Origin: Delphinus delphis
Lineage: Eukaryota; Chordata; Mammalia; Artiodactyla; Delphinidae
Length of the DNA stretch: 64,000 nt
Direction: 5' to 3'
Assembly (NCBI RefSeq): GCF_949987515.2
Contig: NC_082694.2
Coordinates: 63,920,080 to 63,984,079, forward strand
The position numbers were made by a program, and so were the translations under genes. Positions 10,243 to 21,409 of the stretch are shown in pieces. The notes beneath the pieces are model-generated. The model saw nothing but the letters and a program-made list of their open reading frames with translations. It was not told the DNA's origin and did not search any database. Numbering within the stretch: position 1 is the first letter of the stretch; every line of letters starts with the position of its first letter.

Positions 10243-12419
10243 CCCGGTCTCCTTCTGCTACTTCCCGCATGACTATCGAGGGTACCACCAACTTGCCAGT
10301 GCTTTTCCCCCCTACTTTGTAAGTATCACCTTCTCCCCTCATTCTTTCTCAAGACATTCCTTCCCTTCAGACTTCCCTATCAACTTCTCCAAAATATGCT
10401 TCACCCACAAATCAGACTGGATTGAACCAAGTCGCAAATCCTGAAAGACTTTACATCTCTCTATGATATTACATGTGGTAAATTCAGAGGAAAGAGAAAT
10501 AAATCTGCCCACTCAATGCTGGTAAAGAGCCCAGGTTTTAACTTCAAACTCTAAACGGGAACATTTAACTAGCAACAAACGTCTCCTAATACTTATCGTT
10601 TCAGCTGTTGTAGCTGAACCATAAAATTAAATTATTTATTTTTCAAATACGAATGGATGGTTGTTTAATAAGTTCAGTATTATCTGGGCAATGACAGGGA
10701 AAATAAATGCTAAGGAAAGTGTGTTTCAAAAATCTCATTGGCAGGTTTCTACAATCTTATTAAAACCTGGATGTCTGTCCTTAGCTCTAGACATCAGATC
10801 TAGTCAAATAAAACACTTTGCGACCAGTCCTCTAAGCGTACCTAATCTACAACATTCAATGCAGTCATTTTAACCAGACTACAAAGCAAATTATTTAAGG
10901 AAAAACAAATATTCACAACAAATTCTATATTCAAACTCTAAAAATGTTTTATGCTTAAATTATACAACTGTACTTACAATACTCTACTCATGTAATTCCA
11001 ATCAGCCAGAAGTTATCCCTAAATTATCTGGATATTGTCAATGATGTCATTTTTGGCCTGAAATTTCCAAATCCTTGCATCAGTTTTCAAGTGTACCTTG
11101 TATGCAAGCATAATTTTACAGTCTAATTTTATCACCTGCCAAAAAAAGCCCTATAATTAGGTGCCTGCCTGCTTTATGATCAGAACTGTCTGTGAAAGAA
11201 CACGGAAGAACTTATGTGCAAAATTTCCTAATCTGTATTTGACAGGTTTCAAAGGAAAATAGTAGTAATTAGTAACAACGTTCCAAAACACTCAACAAAC
11301 TCCTCTAAAAGTAATGAATGAGATTGCCATTTTTATTTTATTACATTTGTCTTTATTTCACCATGTCTATCCATCAGCTTAGGGCACAGAGTTAGAGACG
11401 CACAGTTAAAAGCAAATGATGGTACCTTCATGAAAAATATATCTTGATGATATGACAAATTTAAAACTGGGGACCAGAAAGATACAACTTAACATATACC
11501 AATGCCACATTATAAAAACAGGTAAATAAAAACAAAAACCTAGCAAGACAAAAATTAATGCAGGATTGCTCTTAACATCTCGACAGTTTTCTGCCATACA
11601 TTAGTTTAAAATGTTTAACCTTTAATCGTATGTGACTTTGAAAAATCTGTTGCATTTACCTACTTTGTAATAATGGGCACAAGTACCTTAAAAATAAGGT
11701 AGTCTTAAAAAATTCTGTGTCTGAGCCCTTTACGTCTAAAATGCATACATCTAATTGTCAGGTGATCTGTATTGATTACACTGGATTAGGTTTTGTGGCA
11801 AGAGTGTCTTTTTGGAGAAACTACATTTTCTGTACCAACATTAGCACATAAGGTTTGATGGATGATTTTTATCCTTAACAAGTTAAAAAAAAATCTTAGA
11901 GACAGTTTGTAAGGCAAAATAGTTTAACTTCAGGGACACATATCAGTGGTTTTTGAGGACAACAGAACAGAATATTTGAAATTAGAATTGAATAAAAAAA
12001 TCTGAAACAGAGCCTTGCTAACTATTTCCCAGACTCTTCCAACCAAGAAAGTACAGTGAAGCCTCATTAAATCAGACAGAAGTGACTCAGAATTTGGACT
12101 AATTAAAGACAGAAGCTGGGACAAAGTTTCACTCCACCTAAACAATGCTTAAAATACTCATGAAGGAAAAATCTGCTTTCATGTCTTAGGTATGCTAATT
12201 TTAATTAACTGTTTCTTTGCATAATTCCTCTGTGTGCTTGTTCTCTACCTTAAGGTTAAGCTGTCATTTTTCTGAACACAATAAAAATGCATTTTTTAAA
12301 TAAACAGATTTATTGTAGTATATCAGGCCGCCTCCTCCCTCCTGTCGTTTTAATGACATTTCCCTGCATATTCACAATATTCAGTTGACCACTGAGTATT
12401 TATCTTCTTTTGGATACTT

Positions 12420-12441
12420 CCCCCTTCCCCCCACCCCCCCC
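12420..12441 (-). promoter_or_regulatory. LTBP1: Intronic G-tract just downstream of the cbEGF exon donor
   Basis: On the transcribed (RNA) strand three G runs of 8, 6 and 5 follow each other (complement of C runs at 12434-12441, 12427-12432 and 12420-12424). They fall at intron positions +43 to +64 from the donor of exon 12484-12606. Intronic G runs this close to a 5' splice site are known binding sites for hnRNP H/F and often enhance use of that site. Regulation of this exon by the tract is inference. Confidence 0.55.
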
Positions 12442-12483
12442 AAAAAACATGCAAAATAGTAATAAAAAGTGATCATTACTTAC

Positions 12484-12606
12484 GAACACAACTTGAAAAG
12501 GTAGGATCTGGCCCAAATCCTATTTTGCAGGTACATCTATAGCTGCCCATGGTATTCAAACACTCACCATTAGGGCACACACCCTGTAGTTGGCATTCAT
12601 TAATAT
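12484..12606 (-). CDS. LTBP1: LTBP1 internal exon: calcium-binding EGF-like module
   Basis: A 123-nt exon (phase 1 to phase 1) lies between acceptor 'tgctttcctgcag' and donor TTC|gtaagt. It encodes one complete cbEGF module: DINECQLQGVCPNGECLNTM, then GSYRCTCKIGFGPDPTFSSC, then V. All six cysteines are present. The DINE start is the calcium-binding signature, and C-L-N-T-M-G-S-Y-R-C-T-C fits the consensus for Asp/Asn beta-hydroxylation. The module connects the first and second eight-cysteine modules. The exon is symmetric, so skipping removes one module without a frame shift. The split codons G|AT (with 35204-35275) and C|CG (with 3224-3391) both join correctly. A G-tract lies 43-64 nt past the donor. 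Confidence 0.98.
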
Positions 12607-12764
12607 CTGCAGGAAAGCAATTCTTTTAGAAAGAGAAGTCAAGTTCTGTAGAACAGATTCTGGCTGTAAATTGCATTCCCTGTCTTTATCACTATAATAC
12701 CTCTCGGTTATAGTAAGTAAGAGATGCGAGCGACTTTTAATGCAGCAGCAGTTTAATCAAATCA

Positions 12765-12990
12765 AACATTTACTGAACATCTACAATTTAGCAAATATTT
12801 ACTATGCATCTACTATGTACCTGGTTCTATGCTAGATACTAGAGACTTACCAGTGAACAAAACTGGCCAAAGATGCCAGCCTTCACAGATTTTATATTTT
12901 AGTGTTAGTGTTTTTTAAGTATTATAGGGCATACAGGCAAGGCGAAGACTCTTGCCCTGGAGACACTTACAGTCTAGTTGTGCCTATAAC
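12765..12990 (+). mobile_element. Old LINE-type repeat fragment (L2-like)
   Basis: The phrase order 'atttactgaacatctacaat', 'tctactatgtacctggttct', 'tagatactagagacttacca', 'gtgaacaaaac' and 'ccttcacagattttatattt' matches a very common ancient mammalian repeat. I think it is LINE-derived, but the family is uncertain. The flank to about 13480 may be more of the same, too diverged to call. Confidence 0.5.
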
Positions 12991-13756
12991 TATGTAAAAA
13001 CTAAAGAAGTGAAAATCGTTATCACAATCAGAAGAAAGGTCATAAACCTGAAGAAATTAAATTATGAAATTGCCTGTATAGACAAATAAGAGCTACTAAA
13101 GGAAGGTGGAGGTAAGGGAGACTGCAGCATGGAGAAGGAGGGAAGACTTCATCAGGTGTTGAATTTGGGGAGAAGCCAGATGGATGGGCAGGAAGGGGTG
13201 AACGATCTACATGGGTGGACATCAGAGCATGAGTGACAGAGACTGCAGAAGGAAAGGGATCAGGAAATCATGAGTCAAACTGTTGGCTGGAAAAGAAGTT
13301 TCAGGAAGGTGAATAGTCGGAAAAAGAGCTGGTTAAAGCCAGGCTAGGTTTGGATGCAATTTTATTGAAAACAGGGAAATATATGAAAGGTCTGTGAGCA
13401 GGAGGAAGATATAATCAAGGGCAGGCTCTAGGGAAACACATCTGGCCAGCACATGTCTTGGTGAGATGAGATTAAAAGTTCGATCACTGAAGGAATAAGC
13501 AAGTATGAGACTGGTGACAAGCCAGGTTAGTGAGAATTATCAGGAAGAGAAGGAATGAAGTTTTGTTTTTTGTTTGTTTGTTTTTGAAGGGCAACTGACA
13601 GTGCATGGTGTTTGGTGTTTGGCCAACACCGGCACTAGAGAAGAAGAGGGTAAAAGATGCCCTTGAGGCTTCTAATCTGAGCAAAGAGGAAAAGACACTA
13701 TTGGTTTTGTAGAAAGTTCTGTGAAGGAAAAGGGCAGATGAAGAGATAAGCTTTCC

Positions 13757-14680
13757 ACATGAAAGAATGCTCAACATCACTAATCATTAGAGAAATGCAA
13801 ATCAAAACTACAATGAGGTATCACCTCACACCAGTCAGAATGGCCATCATCAAAAAATCTACAAACAATAAATGCTGGAGAGGGTGTGGAGAAAAGGGAA
13901 CCCTCTTGCACTGTGGGTGGGAATGTAAATTGATACAACCACTATGGAGAACAGTATGGAGGTTCCTTAAAAAACTAAAAATAGAACTACCATACGACCC
14001 AGCAATCCCACTACTGGACATATACCCTGAGAAAACTATAATTCAAAAAGAGTCATGTACCACAATGTTCATTGCAGCACTATTTACAATAGCCAGGACA
14101 CGGAAGCAACCTAAGTGTCCATCGACAAATGAATGGATAAAGAAGATGTGGTACATATATACAGTGGAATATTACTCAGCCACAAAAAGAAATGAAATTG
14201 AGTTATTTGTAGTGAGGTGGATGGACCTAGAGTCTGTCAAACAGAGTAAAGTAAGTCGGAAAGAGAAAAACAAATACCGTACACTAACACATATATATGG
14301 AAACTAACAATAAAAGAAAAATGGTTCTGAAGAACCTAGGGGCAGGACAGGAATAAAGATGCAGACGTAGAGAATGGACTTGAGGACACAGGGAGAGGAA
14401 GGGTAAGCTGAGATGAAGCGAGAGAGTGGCACTGACATATATATACTACCAAATGTAAAACAGATAGCTATTGGGAAGCAGCCACATAGCACAGGGAGAT
14501 CATCTCGGTGCTTTGTGACCACCTGGAGGGGTGGGATAGGGAGGGTGGGAGGGAGATGCAAGAGGGAGGAGATATGGGGATGTATGTATATGTATAGCTG
14601 ATTCACTTTGTTATAAAGCAGAAACTAACACACCATTGTAAAGCAATTATACTCCAATAAAGATGTTAAAAAAAAAAAAA
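13757..14680 (+). mobile_element. 5'-truncated L1, ORF2 C-terminus plus 3' UTR
   Basis: The element keeps only the end of L1 ORF2: an open frame at 13759-14307 carries the typical C-terminal words ([45 protein letters not shown]). The 3' UTR follows, with 'gaataaagatgcagacgtag' and 'gggagggagatgcaagaggg', and an A tail at 14667-14680. A loose duplicate 'agagataagctttccac' / 'agaggtaagttttacac' flanks it and may be a mutated target-site duplication. It is nearly identical to the copy at 33372-34690 and lies antisense to LTBP1. It has no reverse transcriptase domain, so it cannot move by itself. Confidence 0.93.
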
Positions 14681-14817
14681 GAGGTAAGTTTTACACTAGA
14701 AGGTCACGCTGGGATACTCAAGTATTGTATAAATATCCAGCCATAGCAGCAGATTCAGGAATAAAGTGAAAAGAAAGCATCGCTGGAAACAGAGCCTCAA
14801 GGTCATCTGCATGCGGT

Positions 14818-15194
14818 GATTGCTATGGTCTCAACGTTTTGGGCCCCCCACCCCACCGCCAGATTCATATGTTGAAATCCTAACCCTCCCCAAAGGTGAC
14901 GGTATTAGTAGGTGAGGTCCTTGCAGGGTGTTTCAAGTCATGAGGGAAGAACCCTCCTGAATGGGATTAGTGCCTTATAAAAGGGGCTCCAGAGAGATCC
15001 CTAGTCCCTTCCATCATTTGAGGACATAATGGAGACATGTGTAACTGGAAGAGGGCCCTCACCAGAAGGTGACCATGCTGGTGCCTTGATCTGGGACTTA
15101 CCCGCTTCCAGAACTGTGAGCAATAAATACCTGCTGTTTTTAAGCTACCCAGTTGGTGGTATTTTGTTATAGCAGCCCAAATGGACTAAGACAG
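14818..15194 (+). mobile_element. MaLR (MLT1/MST-like) solitary LTR
   Basis: The order is that of mammalian MaLR LTRs: 'tgctatggtctcaacgtttt' at the start, 'agattcatatgttgaaatcc', 'cctgaatgggattagtgcct', a 'tataaaagg' promoter-like box, 'ttccagaactgtgagcaata' with 'ataaa' poly(A) signal, and 'agcccaaatggactaagaca' at the end. There is no internal ERVL-MaLR sequence beside it, so it looks like a solo LTR. Confidence 0.85.
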
Positions 15195-15776
15195 TGGCCC
15201 AAGGGGAAATCAAAATGATTTGGAAGAGGAGAGACGAAAATGTGGCAATTTTTTAAAAAAGATTATAGAGTCATTTGCAAAGGTAATTAAAAATAAACAG
15301 AATGTGACAAGTTAAAAGTAAAAAAGAATTAGTAGTCATCTATTTTATTCAGGGTGTCTTATGAAGCTTAACAGTTAACAGACTTGGCTTTTAGTGTTTC
15401 CATTTGAAATTATATTTACTTCTTTCAATCATTAATTCTAATAAAACTTCTATTAAGGATCCTAAAATGTTAATTTTCTACATTAAACTGAACGCCATGG
15501 TAGCAAAACATTACTAGCAGAATCGTCACATAAAAAGGCAAATACAGCCTGCAATAAATCACTATTTGCTTATATTTCATATTCTACGTAGCCAAAGATA
15601 TCTACATGGACATATTTTACCCAACACATGACAATATGACATTTTCAACGACATTCAAATGACAACCCATGTTTGTTGTGTAAATTCTACAGCATTCCAG
15701 CTTGCATGCAGCTGGAAACTGGTATAGCTAGATGACACCTGGACCAGCATATGGTCCAGCACCTCCCCATCTTACT

Positions 15777-16088
15777 ATTTTTTTATGTTGGGGGTAGGAG
15801 TTTATTAATTAATTAATTAATTTTTGCTGTGTTGGGTCTTCGTTTCTGTGCGAGGGCTTTCTCTAGTTATGGCAAGCGGGGGCCACTCTTCATTGCGGTG
15901 CGTGGGCCTCTCACTATCGCGGCCTCTCTTGTTGCGGAGCACAGGCTCCAGACGCGCAGGCTCAGTAGTTGTGGCTCATGGGCCTAGTTGCTCCGCGGCA
16001 TGTGGGATCCTCCCAGACCAGGGCTCGAATCCATGTCCCCTGCATTAGCAGGCAGATTCTCAACCACTGCGCCACCAGGGAAGCCCCG
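15777..16088 (-). mobile_element. CHR-type SINE, middle-length subtype
   Basis: On the minus strand it begins GGGGCTTCCCTGGTGGCGCAG, carries the 'gggttcgag'-like B box region and continues past the point where the short copies end, into 'agagaaagccctcgcacaga' and 'gaagacccaacacagc'. It ends in an A/T-rich tail of (TTAA) units at about 15807-15822. Ten-bp direct repeats, CCATCTTACT, flank it at 15767-15776 and 16089-16098. The extra 3' block distinguishes it from the 200-bp copies. Confidence 0.9.
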
Positions 16089-16934
16089 CCATCTTACTCT
16101 TGATCAGAGTGTGTGTTGTATTATAACGTACATTTATGCACAGCATGTGATTGAAAATATCCCCCTATAACTCATTCTCTTTAAGAGAACCACCATGAAT
16201 GACCAGGAAGAGTGCCAAGTCCAGTTGGGGCTTACACGGTACCAGCGAATCCCCTATTGTATGTCCCCACTTAAACCTCAAATTTGGGTAACCAGCCAGT
16301 TGTGGTCAAAAAGGCTGGACCACTGTTTCCCCTCATGTTCCCACTAGGGTGTGATATCAGCCTTCCTCTTTCTCTGAGGGGCTTTTACTCCTGTTCACTG
16401 ACTGCACCGTTACACCTTCCGTGTTTACCTCTTGGGACCCAGAAGTTTCCCTTATCTGGAAGTTTCTATGACAGTACCATCCAGTCTCCCTGCTGGCTAA
16501 CCTCCCTGCAGGTTAAGGTGGTGTTTGTCCCCCACAAAGCATAGATACCTGGTACACAACCACTACCTTATGCTCTCTTCCAATGTCCCCTCTTTGACTC
16601 TCAACATTGCCCACCACTTCGACCATGATGCCATGGGAATGGAGGACAGAAATTAAGCCTTAAACAAAAACACTATGGCTAAAGACAGGAAGAAGTAGAG
16701 TGAAGAAGAGGAATCATATAAAATTTTCCCTTCCCTTTTCCTACCATCTCTATTCTAATCAGCTTGTGCCCCTAGCAATACCACTTCCCCTAATTTTGGC
16801 TCCAGAAACCCAGAAGCATGCACACACTCTCACATCTTCCAGAATAACTCCCATTTCCCTCAACCACCTCAATTTATTTTTATCATATTCTAGAAAATAC
16901 TATAAATTAGAGATTAAATTTCCAAGATTTTTTC

Positions 16935-17890
16935 TTTTTAAAGTTACATCCAGCTAAGTATATCCATTTTAAGTGTACAACTATATGAGGTTTTTGCATA
17001 TACATACATGTATACATACAAGTAGATAAGTGTGTACACGTGTGTACGCACATACTGTATAACCACCACCCAGATCATGACTTAGAACATTCCCAGTGCC
17101 TCAGCAGGCACTTCATGTTCCTTCCCAGTCAACCTCTTTGCCCCCACAGGTAACTACTATCCTGATTCCCATCATGGTTGATTAGTCTTAGCTGTTCTTA
17201 AACTTCATATAAAGGGAATCATATTGTATATATTCTTTTGTATGATTTTATTATGCCTAAGAGATTCATCAATGCTTTTGCATACAGTTCATCTTCCACT
17301 GCTCTGTTACATTTTATTGTGTGAGTACAAAGTTAATTTATCTGTTCTACTGTTGAGAGACATTTGGGGGGTTATTTCCAACCATGCACCTGTGAACATT
17401 CTTTTTTTTTTTTTGCAGTACGCGGGCCTCTCACTGCTGTAGCCTCTCCCGTTGCGGAGCACAGGCTCCGGACGCGCAGGCTCAGCAGCCATGGCTCACG
17501 GGCCCAGCCGCTCCGCGGCATGTGGGATCTTCCCGGACCGGGGCACGAACCCGTGTCCCCTGCATCGGCAGGCGGACTCTCAACCACTGCGCCACCAGGG
17601 AAGCCCTGTGAACATTCTTATATGTATCTCTTTTGGTAGGCCTAGGCACTCATGTCTCTTGGGTATATATCTAGGAGTAAAATTTCTGGGTCACTAAATA
17701 AGGCTCATGTTTACTTCAATAAACATTGTCAAACAGTTGTCCTAAGTGGTTATGTGTCAATTTCCAGTACCAACTGCTCCACGTCCTCATCAAATTACTG
17801 TCGGTCTTTTTCATTTTAGTCATTGAGCGGGAGTGTAGTATTATCTCATTGTGGTTTTGACCTGCATTTCCTTTTCGTATATTTAGTAGC
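16935..17890 (-). mobile_element. Old L1 (L1M-type) fragment, split by a SINE
   Basis: The plus strand shows reverse-complement L1 text: 'accacccagatcatgactta', 'ggtaactactatcctgattc', 'cttgggtatatatctaggag', 'attatctcattgtggttttg' and 'acctgcatttccttttcgta'. These are typical of the 3' part of old L1M elements. The element is interrupted at 17404-17605 by a CHR SINE, and matching L1 text resumes on the other side of the duplicated target. So the L1 is older than the SINE. Confidence 0.75.
17404..17605 (-). mobile_element. CHR-type SINE nested in an old L1
   Basis: It is a short-subtype copy, about 200 bp, running from GGGCTTCCCTGGTGGCGCAG to 'gcgtactgc' and an A tail. A perfect 14-bp duplication, CTGTGAACATTCTT, flanks it at 17390-17403 and 17606-17619. 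It sits inside L1M sequence and is in sense orientation to LTBP1. Confidence 0.95.
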
Positions 17891-19910
17891 CATTTAGATC
17901 TAAAAGCAATCTCTCCTACAACGTAAATACCTATAGGGATGTTGTAGGTCGATAAGATTGCTTCCCTCTTAGCTGATTCTCAAAGTGGGCTACGCTTAGC
18001 TATGGGACACTTTGGGTTGTTCCAAGGACTGGGTAACACTCACTGGGTGGACACTAGGGAACTGAACAAAGTGCGGTTAGTCCCCCTTGACAAAGAAAAT
18101 TGTCAATAATGCCCTCACTGAAAAATTCACACACAGGGGATGAAAATATGAGTTTATAAGTACAGAAGGGACCATCTCGAAGTAAAGTTGTCTGAGGAAT
18201 GATGGAGTGGAGGTGAGTGCTTGCTCCATGAGGGGACTTGAAGGGCTGCATTCACTCAACTCAGCCTCTATACTGTCTACATCTGGATGGTCTCCTGCTG
18301 TCTCTGAGACTGTGCTTTGGCCCGAGCAAGAAGCAAAACAGACTAGGTTCCCCAGATGGCTGAGCTCGGGGCTGTGTGTGGTTTGTGATCTGCAAGACTA
18401 GAATCCTAGCATCACCATGTCTGACCGGGGCTCTAAGGTAATTCATCAGACTTAACTGTGACCTGCGGACCTGTCCCTGGAGACTGGGCACCCTACACAC
18501 CTCTTTTAAGCAAGGCAGTTCCTTTACGTCTGCTTCAAAAACTGAACTTCTAAGATGGCATTTGTAAAGAAAATTTGAAAATCACTGACATTATTTCTGT
18601 GAAAAATCGTATTCCAGGTTTCAACAACTCACTCACAAATAAAACTTTAAAAAGCATTCCATTCATAAATTGTTCATTCCTAATATGCCAAATCTGAAAT
18701 CTAAAAATTGGATAGGAATTCTCTTATTTTTTGCCACTTCATTCTTCCATCCCCTGCTTCGTTCCTGAGAGGATTGTGGTGTGGCTAGATAGTTTATATC
18801 TTTTGTGTTTAAAGAAAAAGGCAAAAAACTTATGCCCCGTGTTGTTAAATTTAGAACCCCAGAAATTAATATGAAACATGAGCAATTATCTAAATGACTT
18901 TCTGAGGTAGTCAGGCTCTTTAAGACCTTTATAAATAAACTGAAGGAAATTAAAGATTCACACATGCATTAAGGGCAAAACATGGGTTGACCGAAAGTGT
19001 GCTCTCTGGATATGAGAAGTTTAAGGATTACGCTGAGAGGAGGCGTTATCGGGCCAAAGTTTAACAATTATACGAAACATGATTGGCTAATTATGAATTA
19101 TAGTTCTATTTAGGCTTCAATTCCTCAGGCTATTTTCTTATTTAAAATTAAATAAAACTTCTAACTTGATTATAATTTTTTATAAATTACTTATATTTGA
19201 CAAAAATAATTGTTTCAGGAGTCTCGTATTTTACAGGATCAGCCAATCTCCTTTAATGTGTTCTGATTAAACTGAAGTATTGTAGTACTTAGTTTAAAAA
19301 AACAAACCAATGGTAAACAAACGAATTTGTTCACTGTTTTCCCTCTGCAGACCACCAAATTTCTCTGGACAATTGTGGAATCCTATCCTTTGAAAGAATG
19401 GTGTAACCACTTGCATAGAACACAGCTTACTGAGTTCAAGAACAAGGTCAAGATGAATGGCAGAAGGAGCTGACTCAGAACCAGTCACCGCCACCATCCC
19501 CACCCCGCCCCGCCCCCGTATCTCCATCTGAGCTGCTGGGCTGGGGAGTCTAGAAGTTTGCCGAGGCAAAAGGGAAGGGAGAAACTCATACATCCCAGTG
19601 TGTACCTTTAGAGTAGGCAAAATCTACGGTGGAGGGACAGGGAGGCTACGGCTCATGTGAAGATTTACATACTTCTCCATTCACTAAGGACATTCATAGA
19701 GTGTCTCTGCCCAGTACAGCCGACCATGAACCTCTGGCCATTTATCAAGTTCAATAATACAAAACTGGTCTTCTTATAAATTTAAAATGGTTGAATATTG
19801 GCAGTGTCACATGGTTCAACCTAATACAAAAGAAACAGAAGGCTGGGGCATCTATTATCCAGATGGTATAAAAATACAGAGTATTTGGGACATATGCATA
19901 ACAAGAGACT

Positions 19911-20107
19911 TTTTTGTGTGTGTGTGTGATACGCGGGCCTCTCACTGTTGTGGCCTCTCCTGTTGCGGAGCACAGGCTCTGGACGCGCAGGCTCAACGGC
20001 CATGGCTCACGGGCCCAGCCGCTCCGCAGCATCCTGGACCGGGGCATGAACCCGTGTCCCCTGCATCGGCAGGCGGACTCCCAACCACTGCGCCACCAGG
20101 GAAGCCC
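19911..20107 (-). mobile_element. CHR-type SINE with a TG/CA repeat in its tail
   Basis: A short-subtype copy with the standard head and 'ggcctctcccgttgcgg'-type 3' block. Its body has lost about 10 bp near 20027-20037 compared with the other copies. The tail is not pure A/T: the plus strand shows 'ttttttgtgtgtgtgtgtga', so the A tail has turned into a CA microsatellite. The 11-bp duplication AACAAGAGACT flanks it at 19900-19910 and 20108-20118. Confidence 0.93.
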
Positions 20108-20384
20108 AACAAGAGACTCTTTACACAACCTAATGTAACACAGCCTTAGCATTTCAGCACCAGAGGATGATAACAACAATCTAGTACTATGAGGCAAGGA
20201 TCCTCATCACCGTCCTTTGTATTTGTACAGCACACCTTCTCTCACTGGAACTTTGTAACAATTTTGGAAGGTGAGCAACACAACAGTTATTCACAGTTTT
20301 ATAGAGATAACTTTGTCCAAGCTCTTATTTTTTAAAAGGGTTAAGGGAGAATGGGGAAATCTAATGGGAGAAATCTCTCATTAA

Positions 20385-20500
20385 GACCGAGTTTGGTAAC
20401 TAGGATCCTAAATTATGTCACCTAAAGCAAGTCATTTGTTTTCTCTTGATCTCACTTTCCTCTCTTGCAACGCAGATAATCCCCAAGGTTGCTCCTAGCT
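20385..20500 (+). mobile_element. MIR SINE fragment
   Basis: The run 'cctaaagcaagtcatttgtt', 'ctcttgatctcactttcctc', 'acgcagataatccccaaggt' and 'tgctcctagctt' follows the MIR core and tail with heavy divergence. Confidence 0.55.
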
Positions 20501-21070
20501 TAAATATCCTGACTTCAAAACAATCTGCAAGTTGCCAGAGTTGAAAATGCCAAGGAATAAATAAAGTATGACATTTACTGCATAACATATATCATGACTA
20601 GCATAAGTACCCTGTGGGAAATAAACACACTTTTATGTATCTATGCTCCTACAGGAAAGTATGTATGTTTAACAAAGTGAGTACTAATTTACTGCCTTTT
20701 TAGTAACACAAGTTTATACAGGAAATGAGGCATGTCCAGTAACCAAAAGGAGTTAGGTACCAGGTGAGAACAGTACATGCAGATCTTTATACTGTGTGAA
20801 AATATGAAGTGTTTTGGAGATTCTGGTTTTTGCTGATGGACAGAAATGCCATCACACAGTCCAGCAATTTGACTTCCAGTTGAAAGCAGGAAAAAAAACC
20901 ACCTCTGAGGTAAATACTTTTCCTAGCCAGACAGACCATTTGGCTGTTTAACAGGGATCACTTAATTTAGATAAAGGAGGAGTTCACTCTCTAAGAGGAC
21001 ATATGTATTTCTTAAACTCCCCCACCCCGGGAAGCAGCTTCACACTGGGTACACACACCCCTGGATCCTT

Positions 21071-21409
21071 TTTTTTTTTTTTTTTTTTGGCTGCGTTGGG
21101 TCTTCGTTGCTGCGCGTGGGCTTTCTCTAGTTGCTTTGAGCGGGGGCTACTCTTGGTTGCGGCGCACGGGCTTCTCACTGCAGTGGCTTCTCTCGTTGCG
21201 GAGCATGGGCTCTAGGCACACAGGCTTCAGTAGTTGTGGCACACAGGCTCAGTAGTTGTGGCTCGCGGGCTGTAGAGCGCAGGCCCAGTCGTTGTGGCAC
21301 ACGGGCTTAGTTGCTCCGCGGCATGTGGGATCTTCCTGGACCAGGGCTCAAACCCGTGTCCCCTGCATTGGTAGGCGGATCCTTAACTACTGCGCCACCA
21401 GGGAGGCCC
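21071..21409 (-). mobile_element. CHR-type SINE, long and older subtype
   Basis: It shares the head ('gggcctccctggtggcgcag') and the 'gagcggggg' and 'gctgcgttgggtcttcgttg' distal block, but also carries extra repeats of 'cagtagttgtggc' not seen in the short copies. Its length of about 340 bp matches the copy at 33691. The flanking duplication is imperfect ('ggatcctttt' against 'ggatactttt'), which fits greater age. It ends in a T run at 21069-21088 (A tail). Confidence 0.88.

Larger units (their letters stand above)
3392..12483 (-). other. LTBP1: LTBP1 intron between exons 12484-12606 and 3224-3391
   Basis: About 9.1 kb from donor GTAAGT (12483-12478) to the acceptor at 3393-3392. Recognisable contents: MIR at about 4495-4600 and 9050-9172, an old LTR-like repeat at 4602-5015, MIR at 7995-8230, two hAT-type elements at 8640-9028, one CHR SINE at 9359-9567, and GT-rich sequence near 10190. 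A short CA run sits at 6122-6135. Roughly 5050-7990 and 9650-12400 show no repeat I can name and no gene. A G-tract for the transcript lies at 12420-12441. Confidence 0.9.

Noticed and set aside
13759..14307. 182-codon open frame as a gene
   Set aside because: It is the C-terminal end of L1 ORF2 in a 5'-truncated copy, shared with 33372-34690.
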